From JAGPFW01 sp964535155 (lineage in GTDB: Bacteria; Patescibacteriota; WWE3; UBA101185; UBA10185), in the NCBI GenBank assembly GCA_964535155.1, contig CAZHSR010000009.1, forward strand, positions 1-24,498: a DNA stretch of 24,498 nucleotides, read 5' to 3'. The position numbers were made by a program, and so were the translations under genes. The stretch's first letter is position 1. Every line of letters starts with the position of its first letter. Positions 1 through 8,486 of this stretch are shown one piece after another. Below the pieces are notes generated by a model, which saw only the letters and a program-made list of their open reading frames with translations, was not told where the DNA came from and did no database searches.

Positions 1-462
1 TTAGTTAAATACTATAAAAAACCCTTTATATATGACCCCAATCCAATAGTTTTCCACCATCGAAGGGATGTTTTCCTGCCCCATTTAAAACAGGTCTCAA
101 GGTACGGTCAGCATAGAGGTCAATTTGCAAGGATTTTCCCCGAAACATCCAGACTTCCCTCGTATTTTATCCCTTCATTATTTGTATTAGGCTTAATTTT
201 GGGTCCAGTAATTGCCACTTTTTTACCCTTCCTTTGGCCTTTCTACTTTTATACAATTTTTGCCTATCTAATCCTGCTTTTCCTAGAATCTCTTCGCACT
301 ACAGTAAAAGAAAAAAAACCTGTTGTATTTTTCTACATGAGCGTTGGAATATTTTTAACTCACATAGTATATGGAATCAACTTTATGTTAGGTTATATTA
401 AAAAGCCTTCATTAAAGCTACGCGGAATAGACGCTTCTTCTGGAAATTATTTAGGCGGATAG
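1..462 (+). CDS. Glycosyltransferase family 2, C-terminal part (5' truncated)
   Basis: The reading frame is open from base 1, so the gene begins outside the window; only the last 153 residues are seen. The visible part starts just before a VFHHRRD stretch and continues with an RYGQHRGQFAR segment. Both are typical of the end of the catalytic domain of membrane-anchored GT2 (ExoA-like) glycosyltransferases, where a basic motif precedes C-terminal membrane helices. Two or three hydrophobic segments follow (about residues 54-90 and 108-130), separated by a short basic loop, so the protein ends in the membrane. It presumably adds a sugar to a surface polysaccharide on the cytoplasmic face. The donor and acceptor cannot be read from the sequence, and the DxD region lies upstream of the window. 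It is followed after 15 nt by the radical SAM gene, which has its own -10-like element. Confidence 0.75.
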   Translation, partial: LVKYYKKPFIYDPNPIVFHHRRDVFLPHLKQVSRYGQHRGQFARIFPETSRLPSYFIPSLFVLGLILGPVIATFLPFLWPFYFYTIFAYLILLFLESLRTTVKEKKPVVFFYMSVGIFLTHIVYGINFMLGYIKKPSLKLRGIDASSGNYLGG

Positions 463-465
463 TGT

Positions 466-471
466 TACAAT
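466..471 (+). promoter_or_regulatory. -10-like TACAAT, leaderless start for radical SAM gene
   Basis: TACAAT lies 6 nt before the ATG at 478, and no Shine-Dalgarno sequence is present. If it is a -10 box, transcription would begin at or next to the start codon. No convincing -35 is seen. The same spacing recurs at several other unlinked gene starts in this window. Confidence 0.4.
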
Positions 472-477
472 ATTTTT

Positions 478-2019
478 ATGAAAATAGCCATAGCTTATCC
501 ACCAATTGAAACAGACAAAGGCGTTCCACTTCTTTCACAGAACAGACAGTTTCAATATTTTAATTCCCCTACATATATTTATCCAATGGTTCCTTCTTAT
601 GCAGCTTCTTTAGCACAACAAAGAGGTTATGAAGTTGTTTGGATGGATGGTATAGCCACAGAAAAAACTTATGCAGAATGGCTTGCTCAATTGGAAGAAG
701 AAAAGCCAGAAGTTTTGCTTATTGAGTCAAAGGCTCCAGTAATAAGAAAGCATTGGGCAATTATCGGTGAATTAAAACAAAAATATCCTCAAATGATAGT
801 AATTTTGGTAGGGGACCATGTGACTTATGATCCAAAAGAAAGTATGGAAAATAGTGTTGTGGATGCCGTTATTGTTGGAGGAGATTTTGACTTTGTTTTA
901 TCAGATTTACTAGATGCAATTTCAAAAGGAGTAAAAATCCCTGGAGGAGTTTGGCTAAGAAAAGATGCGGCATTTATAAAAATTCCAGAAGGGCAAGGTA
1001 ACTACAATGGTGATTTTTGGGTTTCCGGTCCTGCAGAAATGCATCATAACTTGGACGATTTACCCTTTATTGATAGGGATTTAACTCAATGGAAGTTATA
1101 TGCCTACGAAAATGGGAACTTTAAATTTAAACCAGGCACTTATGTTTATTCTGGAAGGGATTGTTGGTGGGGAAAATGCACTTTTTGCATTTGGAATCAC
1201 ACTCTTTTTCCACAAGGCACTTATAGACACTTTTCTCCAGAAAGATTATTTAACGAAGTAAAACATGTAGTTGATAATTATGGCATAAGAGAAGTTTTTG
1301 ATGATGCTGGAAGTCTTTTTATAGGAGAAGATTTAAAAAAGTTTTGTAATTTGTTAATTGATTCTGGTTATAACAAAAAAGTTGTTTTTAGTTGTAATAT
1401 GCGTTTAAAAGCTCTTGATCAAGAAACTTATAATCTTATGGGAAAGGCAAATTTCCGTTACATTTTGTATGGATTTGAATCTGGAAATCAGGAAACTTTA
1501 GATAGAATAAACAAAGGTCTAAAAGTGGAAGAGATTGAGCAAGGTTTAAGAATGGCAAAAAATGCTGGTTTAGAACCCCACATTACTATTATGGTTGGTT
1601 ACCCTTGGGAAACCGAAGAAATGGCAAAGAACACAATTCGTTTAGCTAAGGAGATGTTTAAAAAGGGACTTGTGGATACAATGCAGGCAACAATTACAGT
1701 GCCTTACCCTGGTACGCCCTTGTATAAGGAATGTGTGGAAAAGGATTTGTTGTTAGTGGGACCAAAAGAATATGAAAAATTTGATATGCGAGGCCCTGTA
1801 ATGAAAGTGCCTTTTGATGAAAATAGATTGCAAGACCTAACACAAGAGCTTTATACGGTTTTCTTAACTCCAAAGTTTATTATTAGGAAGTTGCTCTCCA
1901 TAAGGTCAATGGATGATATTAAGTTTTTTGTGATGGCTGGGAAGAAGTTGAGGGGTCATTTGATGGATTTTGGAAGTGGATCTAAGAAAAAAGAGCAGGA
2001 GGATAGAGAGCTTTTATGA
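478..2019 (+). CDS. B12-binding-type radical SAM protein
   Basis: The 513-residue protein has an N-terminal Rossmann-like cobalamin-binding-type domain (about residues 1-160; GDHVTYDP at 112-119 and DAVIVGGD at 129-136) and a radical SAM TIM-barrel domain (about 220-430). The Fe-S cluster cysteines are C229, C234 and C237, spaced CX4CX2C with WWGK between the first two; the usual spacing is CX3CX2C. A conserved YGFESGNQETLDRINKG segment follows at about 332-348. Family members perform radical methylations or rearrangements on lipids, tetrapyrroles, peptides and sugars. The substrate here is unknown, but the position among glycosyltransferases suggests a glycan or lipid carrier. The ATG at 478 is the natural start, with a -10-like hexamer just upstream. 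The stop overlaps the next start (ATGA), so the two are probably cotranscribed and coupled. Confidence 0.85.
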   Translation: MKIAIAYPPIETDKGVPLLSQNRQFQYFNSPTYIYPMVPSYAASLAQQRGYEVVWMDGIATEKTYAEWLAQLEEEKPEVLLIESKAPVIRKHWAIIGELKQKYPQMIVILVGDHVTYDPKESMENSVVDAVIVGGDFDFVLSDLLDAISKGVKIPGGVWLRKDAAFIKIPEGQGNYNGDFWVSGPAEMHHNLDDLPFIDRDLTQWKLYAYENGNFKFKPGTYVYSGRDCWWGKCTFCIWNHTLFPQGTYRHFSPERLFNEVKHVVDNYGIREVFDDAGSLFIGEDLKKFCNLLIDSGYNKKVVFSCNMRLKALDQETYNLMGKANFRYILYGFESGNQETLDRINKGLKVEEIEQGLRMAKNAGLEPHITIMVGYPWETEEMAKNTIRLAKEMFKKGLVDTMQATITVPYPGTPLYKECVEKDLLLVGPKEYEKFDMRGPVMKVPFDENRLQDLTQELYTVFLTPKFIIRKLLSIRSMDDIKFFVMAGKKLRGHLMDFGSGSKKKEQEDRELL

Positions 2020-2867
2020 CCTTCATAAGCGTAATATTAGCCACAAAGAATGAGTCGGCTAATATCGAGCGCTGTATAAAATCACTCCTTGATCAAGAGT
2101 ATCCAAAAGACCAAATTGAAATTATCTTGGTGGATAATGGATCAACTGATGATACGAAAAATATCGCCAAGAACTACCTTTCTCAAGTATATAGCCTTTC
2201 TGATATTGCCCCTCTTGAAAATATAAAAAACTTTAGAGGAGCTCAGGTTAATGCAGGTGTCGCGAAATCTCAGGGGGATATACTCTTTTTTCCTGATGCG
2301 GATATGACTTTTCATCCAAAGCTTTTCAAGGAAGCAGTAGAACTTATACAAGAGTATGATGCTTTATTTGTTCCAGAGAAAATATGTGGGACGGGATGGT
2401 TTGGAAAAATCAGAGACTTTGAAAGGAGCTTTTACAATAGTACCTGTATAGATGGAGTCCGTTTTGTTAAGAGAAATGCCTTTTTAGATATTGGAGGTTA
2501 CGATACAAAAAACATAATGTTTGGACCTGACGATTGGGATATAACAAAAAGTTTAAAGAAGAAGCAATTCAAGTTAGGAATAACTGTCAATACTTTGTTT
2601 CATCACGAGGAGTGGCTAACATTATCTAAGTATGTGAGTAAAAAAGGAAAGTATGTGAAAACTTTTGAAGGTTATACAGAGAAATGGGGTAAGAGTGACC
2701 CAGATATTACAAAACAATTTGGCTTTTGGTATAGATTTTTTGGTGTATTTTTGGAGAGTGGAAAATGGAAAAAAATATTGATTCAGCCACATCTTGCTTT
2801 TGGGATGTATTTTATAAGAATTTTAGTAGGTTTAGGTTTTTTATTTAATAAATATGTTAAAAGATAA
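2016..2867 (+). CDS. Glycosyltransferase family 2 (GT-A fold)
   Basis: The 283-residue protein begins with the GT2 signature SVILATKNESANIERCI. It has the nucleotide-binding Asp in LVDNGSTDD (D40), the metal-binding DxD as DAD at residues 94-96, and a GPDDWD acidic motif at 170-175 in the position of the acceptor-side catalytic acid region. The end (about 258-280) is hydrophobic and could be one membrane-associated helix. It transfers a sugar from a nucleotide donor; the acceptor is unknown. The start overlaps the radical SAM stop by 4 nt. AGGAGG at 1997-2002 lies 13 nt upstream, rather far for a standard ribosome site. Its own end overlaps the next glycosyltransferase gene by 14 nt, so the three genes form one translational unit. 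Confidence 0.85.
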   Translation: MTFISVILATKNESANIERCIKSLLDQEYPKDQIEIILVDNGSTDDTKNIAKNYLSQVYSLSDIAPLENIKNFRGAQVNAGVAKSQGDILFFPDADMTFHPKLFKEAVELIQEYDALFVPEKICGTGWFGKIRDFERSFYNSTCIDGVRFVKRNAFLDIGGYDTKNIMFGPDDWDITKSLKKKQFKLGITVNTLFHHEEWLTLSKYVSKKGKYVKTFEGYTEKWGKSDPDITKQFGFWYRFFGVFLESGKWKKILIQPHLAFGMYFIRILVGLGFLFNKYVKR

Positions 2868-4029
2868 AAAGATTGTAATTGCCACACATGTATACACTAC
2901 AGGACCTGCACAAGATCTTAAGGAATATTTATTGAATAATAGAATTAATAAGCTCTTATTTATTGGTCATCCCCTTTTTTATAACAAAAAGCTACGAGGT
3001 TCAGGTTTTGAGCTTTATGAAAATGGTGCATTAAAATCCGAGAAATATCAGGAGATAAAAAAGATACCAGAGCTTTTGTCCTATTTAAAGGATTTTATTC
3101 TGAGTATTTTTTATGTTCTTAAAACTAGAGAAAAGTGGGATTTATATGTTGGGAGTGACAACTTAAATGCCTTATCTGGAGTTATGTTGAAACTGCTGGG
3201 TAAGGTGAACAAAACCGTTTTTTATGTAATAGATTATAACCCAAAACGGTTTCAGAACAAGATATTGAACAGTATTTATCACAAGATAGATCAGCTTTGT
3301 GTAACCTATTGCGATGTGACTTGGAACCTGTCTCCGCGTATGGAAACAGCTAGAAAAGAATATTTTAATTATAGTGGTGGTAACCAGAAAGTTGTTCCAA
3401 TTGGAGTATGGCTAGATAGGATTAAGATTCCCGAATTTGAGGAGGTAGAAAAAAACACTTTAGTTTTTATGGGGCATATTTTGGAGAAACAAGGAGTCCA
3501 ATATGTATTGGAAGCTATTCCAGAAGTAGTAAAAGAAATAAAGGATTTCAAGTTTAAAGTTATTGGTGGCGGAGAGTATTTACCTTTTCTTAAAGAAAAA
3601 TCCAAGGATCTTGATATAGAGAGATATATAGAATTTACGGATTTTGTTGCAGATCCCAAAATAGTTGAGCAAATGCTTGTACGGTGTGCCGCGGGGATTG
3701 CTCTATATACAAAGACCGATTTTAACGGGAATATAAGTTTTACATATTTCACAGACCCTGGGAAAATTAAATTATATTTAGCCTGCGGATTGCCTGTTCT
3801 TCTAACTGATGTTCCTCACAATACTGATGAGTTAGTGGCAAAAAAAGTTGGTATTCTAGTCGATTATAGTAAGGAGAATATATCTAGAAATATAATTTAT
3901 TTAATGGGAAATAAGGAGATGCTTCGAAAGTACAAAGAGAATTCAATTGATTTCGCACGAAACTTTGATTGGGGTGTAATTTTTGAGCAGGCTCTTCGCG
4001 AGGTTGATTTTGGTACTAATTTAGTTTAA
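2854..4029 (+). CDS. GT-B glycosyltransferase (GT4/GT1 type)
   Basis: This 391-residue protein has the two-Rossmann layout of GT-B enzymes. The N-terminal half begins KKIVIATHVYTTGPAQDL. The C-terminal nucleotide-sugar domain starts near residue 200 with NTLVFMGHILEKQGVQY, a typical motif where the basic residue contacts the donor phosphates. Near the end, DPGKIKLYLACGLPVLLTD (about 306-324) matches the donor-binding loop of this fold. The classical EX7E motif of GT4 is not clear, which resembles more diverged CPR glycosyltransferases. There is no signal peptide, so it is expected to act in the cytoplasm or at the inner membrane face. It overlaps the upstream GT2 gene by 14 nt and is followed after 10 nt by gmd. 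Sugar specificity cannot be predicted. Confidence 0.8.
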   Translation: MLKDKKIVIATHVYTTGPAQDLKEYLLNNRINKLLFIGHPLFYNKKLRGSGFELYENGALKSEKYQEIKKIPELLSYLKDFILSIFYVLKTREKWDLYVGSDNLNALSGVMLKLLGKVNKTVFYVIDYNPKRFQNKILNSIYHKIDQLCVTYCDVTWNLSPRMETARKEYFNYSGGNQKVVPIGVWLDRIKIPEFEEVEKNTLVFMGHILEKQGVQYVLEAIPEVVKEIKDFKFKVIGGGEYLPFLKEKSKDLDIERYIEFTDFVADPKIVEQMLVRCAAGIALYTKTDFNGNISFTYFTDPGKIKLYLACGLPVLLTDVPHNTDELVAKKVGILVDYSKENISRNIIYLMGNKEMLRKYKENSIDFARNFDWGVIFEQALREVDFGTNLV

Positions 4030-4039
4030 TATTATTTTT

Positions 4040-5070
4040 ATGAAAAAAGCTTTAATAACTGGTATCACGGGACAAGATGGTAGCTATCTTGCTGAATTAT
4101 TACTTGAGAAAGGGTATGAAGTCCACGGAATAATCAGGAGGGCTTCAACTTTTAATACTGAAAGAATTGACCATATCTTTCAAGATCCACATGAGACTGG
4201 GAAGAGACTCATTTTACATTATGGGGATTTATCTGATAGTAGCAATATTTCACGGTTGATAGATAGCATTGAGCCAGAAGAGATATATCACTTGGGAGCA
4301 CAAAGCCATGTGAGAATAAGTTTCGATATACCTGAATATACGGGAGACATAACTGGATTAGGAACACTGAGGATTTTAGATGCTATAAAAGATTCAGGTA
4401 TTAAGACAAAATTTTATCAGGCTTCCTCTTCAGAAATGTTTGGAAAAGTCCAAGAAATTCCGCAGAAAGAGACTACACCTTTTCATCCACGATCCCCATA
4501 TGGTTGCGCTATGCTTATTGGATTACTAGGAATTATAGGGAAAGCTATGATTTATTCGCTTGTAATGGGATATTATTTAACCATGAGTCCCCAAGGAGGG
4601 GAGAGAACTTCGTTACTCGTAAGATAACAAGAGGGCTGTCGCGAATAAAGCTTGGGATAGATGAGAAAATGTACTTGGGTAATCTCGATGCGAAGAGAGA
4701 TTGGGGTTATGCTAAGGATTATGTGGAAGGGATGTGGCTTATGTTACAGCAGGATGAGCCCGATGACTATATTTTAGCTACTGGTGAGACCCATTCTGTA
4801 AGAGAGTTTATTGAGGAATCCTGTAAAAACCTAGGCTTTGACTTGTTTTGGGAGGGGCAGGGAACTGAAGAAAGGGGAATTGATAAGAAATCGGGAAGAA
4901 CAATTATTGAGATTGACCCTCAATACTTTAGACCTGCGGAAGTGGATCTTTTGATTGGTGACCCAACTAAGGCATATGAAAAATTAAATTGGTTGCCCAA
5001 AACTAAGTTTAAAGAACTTGTTAAAATAATGATTGATTCCGATTTTAATATGGAATCGAAAGGAAAATAA
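4040..5070 (+). pseudogene. gmd: GDP-mannose 4,6-dehydratase, frameshifted at the catalytic YxxxK
   Basis: The two reading frames together give a full-length GDP-mannose 4,6-dehydratase, the NADP-dependent SDR enzyme that makes GDP-4-keto-6-deoxy-D-mannose. Frame one (ATG 4040, stop at 4627) supplies the TGITGQDG nucleotide-binding motif (residues 7-14), SSSEMFG (129-135) and RSPY with Y154. Family similarity then ends abruptly. It resumes in another frame at about 4510 with YAYWITRNYRE, continues through NGILFNHESPRRGE and RDWGYAKDYVEG, and ends at the stop at 5068-5070. Between Y154 and YAYW there are 8 nt where family members have 15, so about 7 nt are missing, including the codon for the catalytic Lys expected at position 158. 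Either the gene is recently broken or the assembly is wrong here. The flanking sequence is otherwise well conserved, and the two downstream pathway genes are intact. Confidence 0.88.
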
Positions 5071-5073
5071 AAT

Positions 5074-6246
5074 ATGATCAAATTAATGAAATCTACTTTC
5101 TACAATGAACAGGATACCAAGGAAAAGCTTTGTGATTTTATACTTCGCTCCGAAATTTTGAGTATGCACGCAGAGTGTAAGAAATTTGAGGAGGCTTTCG
5201 CAAAGAAGCAGGGAAGAAAACACGCTGTATTTGTTACTAGTGGAAGTAGTGCCAATCTTGTTCTTATTCAGTCGTTGTTCAATATGGGTAGATTGAAAAA
5301 AGGAGACAAAATTGGATTCTCTGCTCTAACTTGGTCCACAAATGTTATGCCACTATTTCAGGTTGGTTTAGAGCCTATTGCCTTAGATTGTAGCCTCCAG
5401 ACCCTGAATATTTCCCCAGAGGAGCTTAAAAAGCAGATTGCAAATATAGATTGCCTTTTTCTAACTAATGTTTTGGGATTTTGCGATGATATAGAGGAAA
5501 TACGCAATATTTGTGCCGAGGAAGAAGTACTTTTTATAGAAGATAATTGTGAGTCATTGGGATCTAAATGTAATGAGGTTCTTTTAGGTAATTTTGGCAA
5601 TGCCTCCACTTTTTCCTTTTTTGTAGGACATCACCTCTCTACTATTGAAGGTGGAATGATTTGTACAGATGATGATGACCTTTACAATATGCTACTTATA
5701 ACAAGGATTCATGGTTGGGATAGGAATTTACCCATTGAGCAACAGAAGAAACTTAGGGCTGAGCATCACATTGACGAGTTTTATTCAAAATATATATTTT
5801 ATGATTTAGCCTACAACGCTAGACCCACAGAAATAAACGGTTTTTTAGGAAATGTACAGTTGCAATATTGGGATGAAATAGTCTCCATAAGAGAGAGGAA
5901 TTTCTGGAAATTTCAGAAAGTTATAGAGCAAAATGACGATTTTATCCCTTTGGATGTGAGCCATATGAGTTTGGTATCAAATTTTGCCATGCCCTTGGTA
6001 TGTAAAGACAAGGAGACCTTGGAAAAATATAAACAGAGGTTTATTAAACATGGCGTGGAAATACGCCCTGTTATTGCTGGTGATATGACGAAACAACCCT
6101 TTTATAAGAAGTATTCTGGAGAGGTTCAGAACTGTATAAATTCTGACTTTGTTCATAAGAATGGTCTCTACTTTGGGAATAATCCTGAACTAACTGATGA
6201 AGAGATGTCCTTGCTTTGTAATTTGTTGGTCAAAAATTTTGAGTAA
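5074..6246 (+). CDS. colD: DegT/DnrJ-fold PLP enzyme, ColD-type GDP-4-keto-6-deoxy-D-mannose 3-dehydratase
   Basis: This 390-residue protein has the DegT/DnrJ/EryC1/StrS aminotransferase fold but carries VGHHLSTIEGG at residues 184-194, with His187 where sugar aminotransferases have the PLP-binding Lys. That Lys-to-His change defines the dehydratases ColD and E1 (CDP-6-deoxy-glucoseen type), which use PLP/PMP to remove the 3-hydroxyl. Other conserved parts are TSGSSANL (55-62), EDNCES (156-161, the pyridine-contacting Asp at D157), HGWDRNLP and NARPTEI. From memory these fit E. coli ColD closely, including the length. The expected reaction is conversion of GDP-4-keto-6-deoxymannose to the 4-keto-3,6-dideoxy sugar, which fits its place between gmd and a ColC/Fcl-like gene. 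The ATG at 5074 is 3 nt after gmd, with AAAGGA at 5059-5064 as the ribosome site. Confidence 0.82.
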   Translation: MIKLMKSTFYNEQDTKEKLCDFILRSEILSMHAECKKFEEAFAKKQGRKHAVFVTSGSSANLVLIQSLFNMGRLKKGDKIGFSALTWSTNVMPLFQVGLEPIALDCSLQTLNISPEELKKQIANIDCLFLTNVLGFCDDIEEIRNICAEEEVLFIEDNCESLGSKCNEVLLGNFGNASTFSFFVGHHLSTIEGGMICTDDDDLYNMLLITRIHGWDRNLPIEQQKKLRAEHHIDEFYSKYIFYDLAYNARPTEINGFLGNVQLQYWDEIVSIRERNFWKFQKVIEQNDDFIPLDVSHMSLVSNFAMPLVCKDKETLEKYKQRFIKHGVEIRPVIAGDMTKQPFYKKYSGEVQNCINSDFVHKNGLYFGNNPELTDEEMSLLCNLLVKNFE

Positions 6247-6248
6247 GT

Positions 6249-7229
6249 ATGAATTATTGGAAAGATAAACATGTTTTGGTAACTGGAGGCTCCGGTATGG
6301 TTGGTAGCTATGTTTCGGAAATGCTCCTAGAACGTGGCGCAAAGGTTTCCTTAACGGCAAAGGATTCCTTAGATTCCTTCGAGAGAAATAACTTACAAAA
6401 AATACTTGGATCTGTCTCCTTGATTCCAGTAGACCTTAGAAATTTGGACGATTGTTATTTGGCAACGGAGAATCAGGATGTGGTTATGAATCTTGCAGCG
6501 AGAGTGGGAGGTATTGAGTACAATCGTATGCATCCAGGTACTATGTTTAGAGATAATATTCTTATCTCTTCCAATATGCTTGATGCCGCAGTTAAGAACG
6601 ATGTAGGAAAATTTTTAGTTGTGAGTTCTGCATGTGTTTACCCAAGGGATTGTACAATACCAACTCCTGAGGAGGAGGGCTTTAAAGGTACACCAGAACC
6701 AACAAATGACGGTTATGGTTGGGCGAAGAGGATGGCGGAATTTCAAGCAAATGCTTACAATCGTGAGTTTGGCTTACCTGTAACGATTGTCCGCCCCTAT
6801 AACTGTTATGGGCCTCGGGATCACTTTGACGCAAGGAATGGCCATGTTATCGCAGCAATAATTAAGAGAATTTATGATGGGGAAAACCCTTTAGTTGTGT
6901 GGGGGTCTGGGGAACAAACCAGAGCATTCTTGTATGTTGAGGATTTCGCAAGGGGTTTAATAGAGGTAACAGAGAAATATTCTGGGAGTTTTCCCTTGAA
7001 TTTGGGGGTAGACGAGGAAATTAAAATAAAGGATTTAGTAGGGTTAATTGTTGAAATAACGGGGAAAGATATAGAAATAGGATTTGACCTAACGAAACCA
7101 GATGGTCAACCCAGAAGGAATTGTGATATTACTAAATTAAGAGATGAACTAGATTTTAAGCCGAAATTCACTTTAAAGGAGGGGCTAACTAAAACCATTG
7201 ATTGGTACAAGAAGGAATTCAATATATGA
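6249..7229 (+). CDS. GDP-L-fucose synthase-family epimerase/reductase (Fcl or ColC type)
   Basis: The 326-residue extended SDR protein has TGGSGMVG at residues 12-19 for NADP(H) binding. It has SSACVYP at 126-132 with the catalytic Ser and the nearby epimerisation Cys (C129), the YGWAK YxxxK motif at Y156/K160, and a GHVI segment carrying the His used with the Cys for 3,5-epimerisation in GDP-fucose synthase. It should convert a GDP-4-keto-6-deoxy sugar to its L-form by epimerisation and reduction. With gmd alone the product would be GDP-L-fucose. With the ColD-type gene directly upstream (2 nt gap) the likelier product is GDP-L-colitose, made by the homologous ColC. The sequence alone does not separate the two substrates. 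It ends the nucleotide-sugar cassette. Confidence 0.82.
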   Translation: MNYWKDKHVLVTGGSGMVGSYVSEMLLERGAKVSLTAKDSLDSFERNNLQKILGSVSLIPVDLRNLDDCYLATENQDVVMNLAARVGGIEYNRMHPGTMFRDNILISSNMLDAAVKNDVGKFLVVSSACVYPRDCTIPTPEEEGFKGTPEPTNDGYGWAKRMAEFQANAYNREFGLPVTIVRPYNCYGPRDHFDARNGHVIAAIIKRIYDGENPLVVWGSGEQTRAFLYVEDFARGLIEVTEKYSGSFPLNLGVDEEIKIKDLVGLIVEITGKDIEIGFDLTKPDGQPRRNCDITKLRDELDFKPKFTLKEGLTKTIDWYKKEFNI

Positions 7230-7328
7230 TACGCCGTATGCACCTCGTAGGGGTTTGTCTATAATAATGAGTTCTGCTTGAGCTGGTTAATTGGACTGAT
7301 GGTTTATTGTTAAGGATACATAAAAAAT

Positions 7329-8261
7329 ATGAAAGGATTAATATTGAAGAATGATATATTATGTTGTCCAGTTTGCCAGAATGTTCTGAAACAATCAGAT
7401 AATTATCTATATTGGGAACTGTGTGCAAAAAAATACCCCATAGAGAAAAATATTATTAGGATGCTCCCAGATTTATCTAAGGATTTAGAGTTATCAATAG
7501 AAAAATGGGATAAAATTTATTCCGACCAATTAAGAGATAAAACCTTTTATAAGGAATTTGATAACTATAAAAAATTGTATCTCCAAGACACAATTGACCA
7601 GTTGAATGATGCAAGAAAGATTGGAAAATCCGACATCTATCTTGAGATTGGATGTGGATCATTCTTTTTAGGACAAGAATTAGCCGATAAAGTAGAACTT
7701 ATAATAGGCATAGATATTTGTCCTTCTGCACTTGAGATTGCCAAGAAGATGTTAGATGAAAAAGGAAGTACAAACTACATCCTAATTCAAGGTGATATTC
7801 TAAATTTCCCTATAAGAAGCAACTCAATTGATTTGATTTATGGAGGTGGAGTGATTGAGCATTTTAGAAATACTCAGGTATGTGTAGATGAACTATATAG
7901 GGTCTTGAAAATAGATGGAGTAAGTTTCAATACGGTTCCGTATTTGAACATAGGCTCCCTAACATATAGACAACTTTGGGGTAATATACCTAATGTTCCT
8001 ATTTTAAAGCAAACTGCTGAGTTTGTTCATATAAAATTGTTAAGAGGCAAGCATATGACTTATGGTTATGAGATGTCGTTTTTAGCATCAACTCTTAAAG
8101 CGATCCACAAACGCGCAGGTTTTTCCAATGTTAAAGTGGACAAGTTTACAGTCAAAGTAGTATTTGATTTCTTACCAAATTTTTTGAAACCAATTCTTAC
8201 AGAGCTCGCTATCAAATCAAGGCTATTTTGGCCAATGATAAAAGTTGTTGCCAAAAAATAA
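7329..8261 (+). CDS. SAM-dependent methyltransferase with N-terminal zinc-ribbon-like segment
   Basis: The 310-residue protein starts with a Trm112-like short ribbon: CPVC at 13-16 and a second half, LCAKKYPI (31-38), followed by IIRML, as in proteins where a CxxC...CxxCgxxYPi segment precedes a methyltransferase. Only three of four expected cysteines are present; a Trp (W29) stands where the third would be, so zinc binding may be lost. The class I methyltransferase core begins near residue 103 with YLEIGCG (motif I), then IIGIDIC (acidic ribose-contacting residue), QGDILNFP and IDLIYGGGVIEHF. It probably methylates a sugar or lipid intermediate of the surface polymer. AAGGA at 7313-7317 lies 11 nt before the ATG. 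The 99 nt upstream contain an isolated TATAAT at 7261-7266 without a -35. Confidence 0.8.
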   Translation: MKGLILKNDILCCPVCQNVLKQSDNYLYWELCAKKYPIEKNIIRMLPDLSKDLELSIEKWDKIYSDQLRDKTFYKEFDNYKKLYLQDTIDQLNDARKIGKSDIYLEIGCGSFFLGQELADKVELIIGIDICPSALEIAKKMLDEKGSTNYILIQGDILNFPIRSNSIDLIYGGGVIEHFRNTQVCVDELYRVLKIDGVSFNTVPYLNIGSLTYRQLWGNIPNVPILKQTAEFVHIKLLRGKHMTYGYEMSFLASTLKAIHKRAGFSNVKVDKFTVKVVFDFLPNFLKPILTELAIKSRLFWPMIKVVAKK

Positions 8262-8294
8262 AAGGGTTTTTGCTGCTTATTAATAAATCTCATT

Positions 8295-8486
8295 ATAAGA
8301 ACAGCAATGAACTCAAGACCTTTTCCAAAAAGGGGAGTGATTTCTCACTATATTGGATGTTTATATGTCGGTTTTTTGAAATCTGAAACATATGGGCAAT
8401 ATGTGTATAATAACAAAAGAGGAAAGATTACCTTAGAGGATTGGGGGCAGCTTAAGGCGGTCTCCTTTCATAATTTAAAAAAATGA
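8295..8486 (+). pseudogene. Decayed copy of a GT4 gene start, or small 59-residue reading frame
   Basis: The 221 nt between the methyltransferase and the next GT4 gene hold a reading frame whose first 24 codons (8295-8366) align in frame with the first 25 codons of that GT4 gene (8483-8557). About 50 of 72 bases match, with shared protein pieces NSR, K, HYI and CLY. The counterpart of the GT4 start codon is ATA. Past codon 24 the match fades to scattered residues (S, YV). The frame then runs to a TGA at 8484-8486 that overlaps the GT4 ATG. An internal ATG at 8307 would allow a 59-residue peptide. I read it as the eroded front of a duplicated or replaced glycosyltransferase gene; a real small gene cannot be excluded. 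The stretch 8262-8294 shows nothing else. Confidence 0.4.

Noticed and set aside
7230..7328. Gap between the ColC/Fcl-like gene and the methyltransferase searched for an RNA gene or remnant
   Set aside because: Only an isolated TATAAT and an AAGGA site are visible; no stable fold or similarity was seen.
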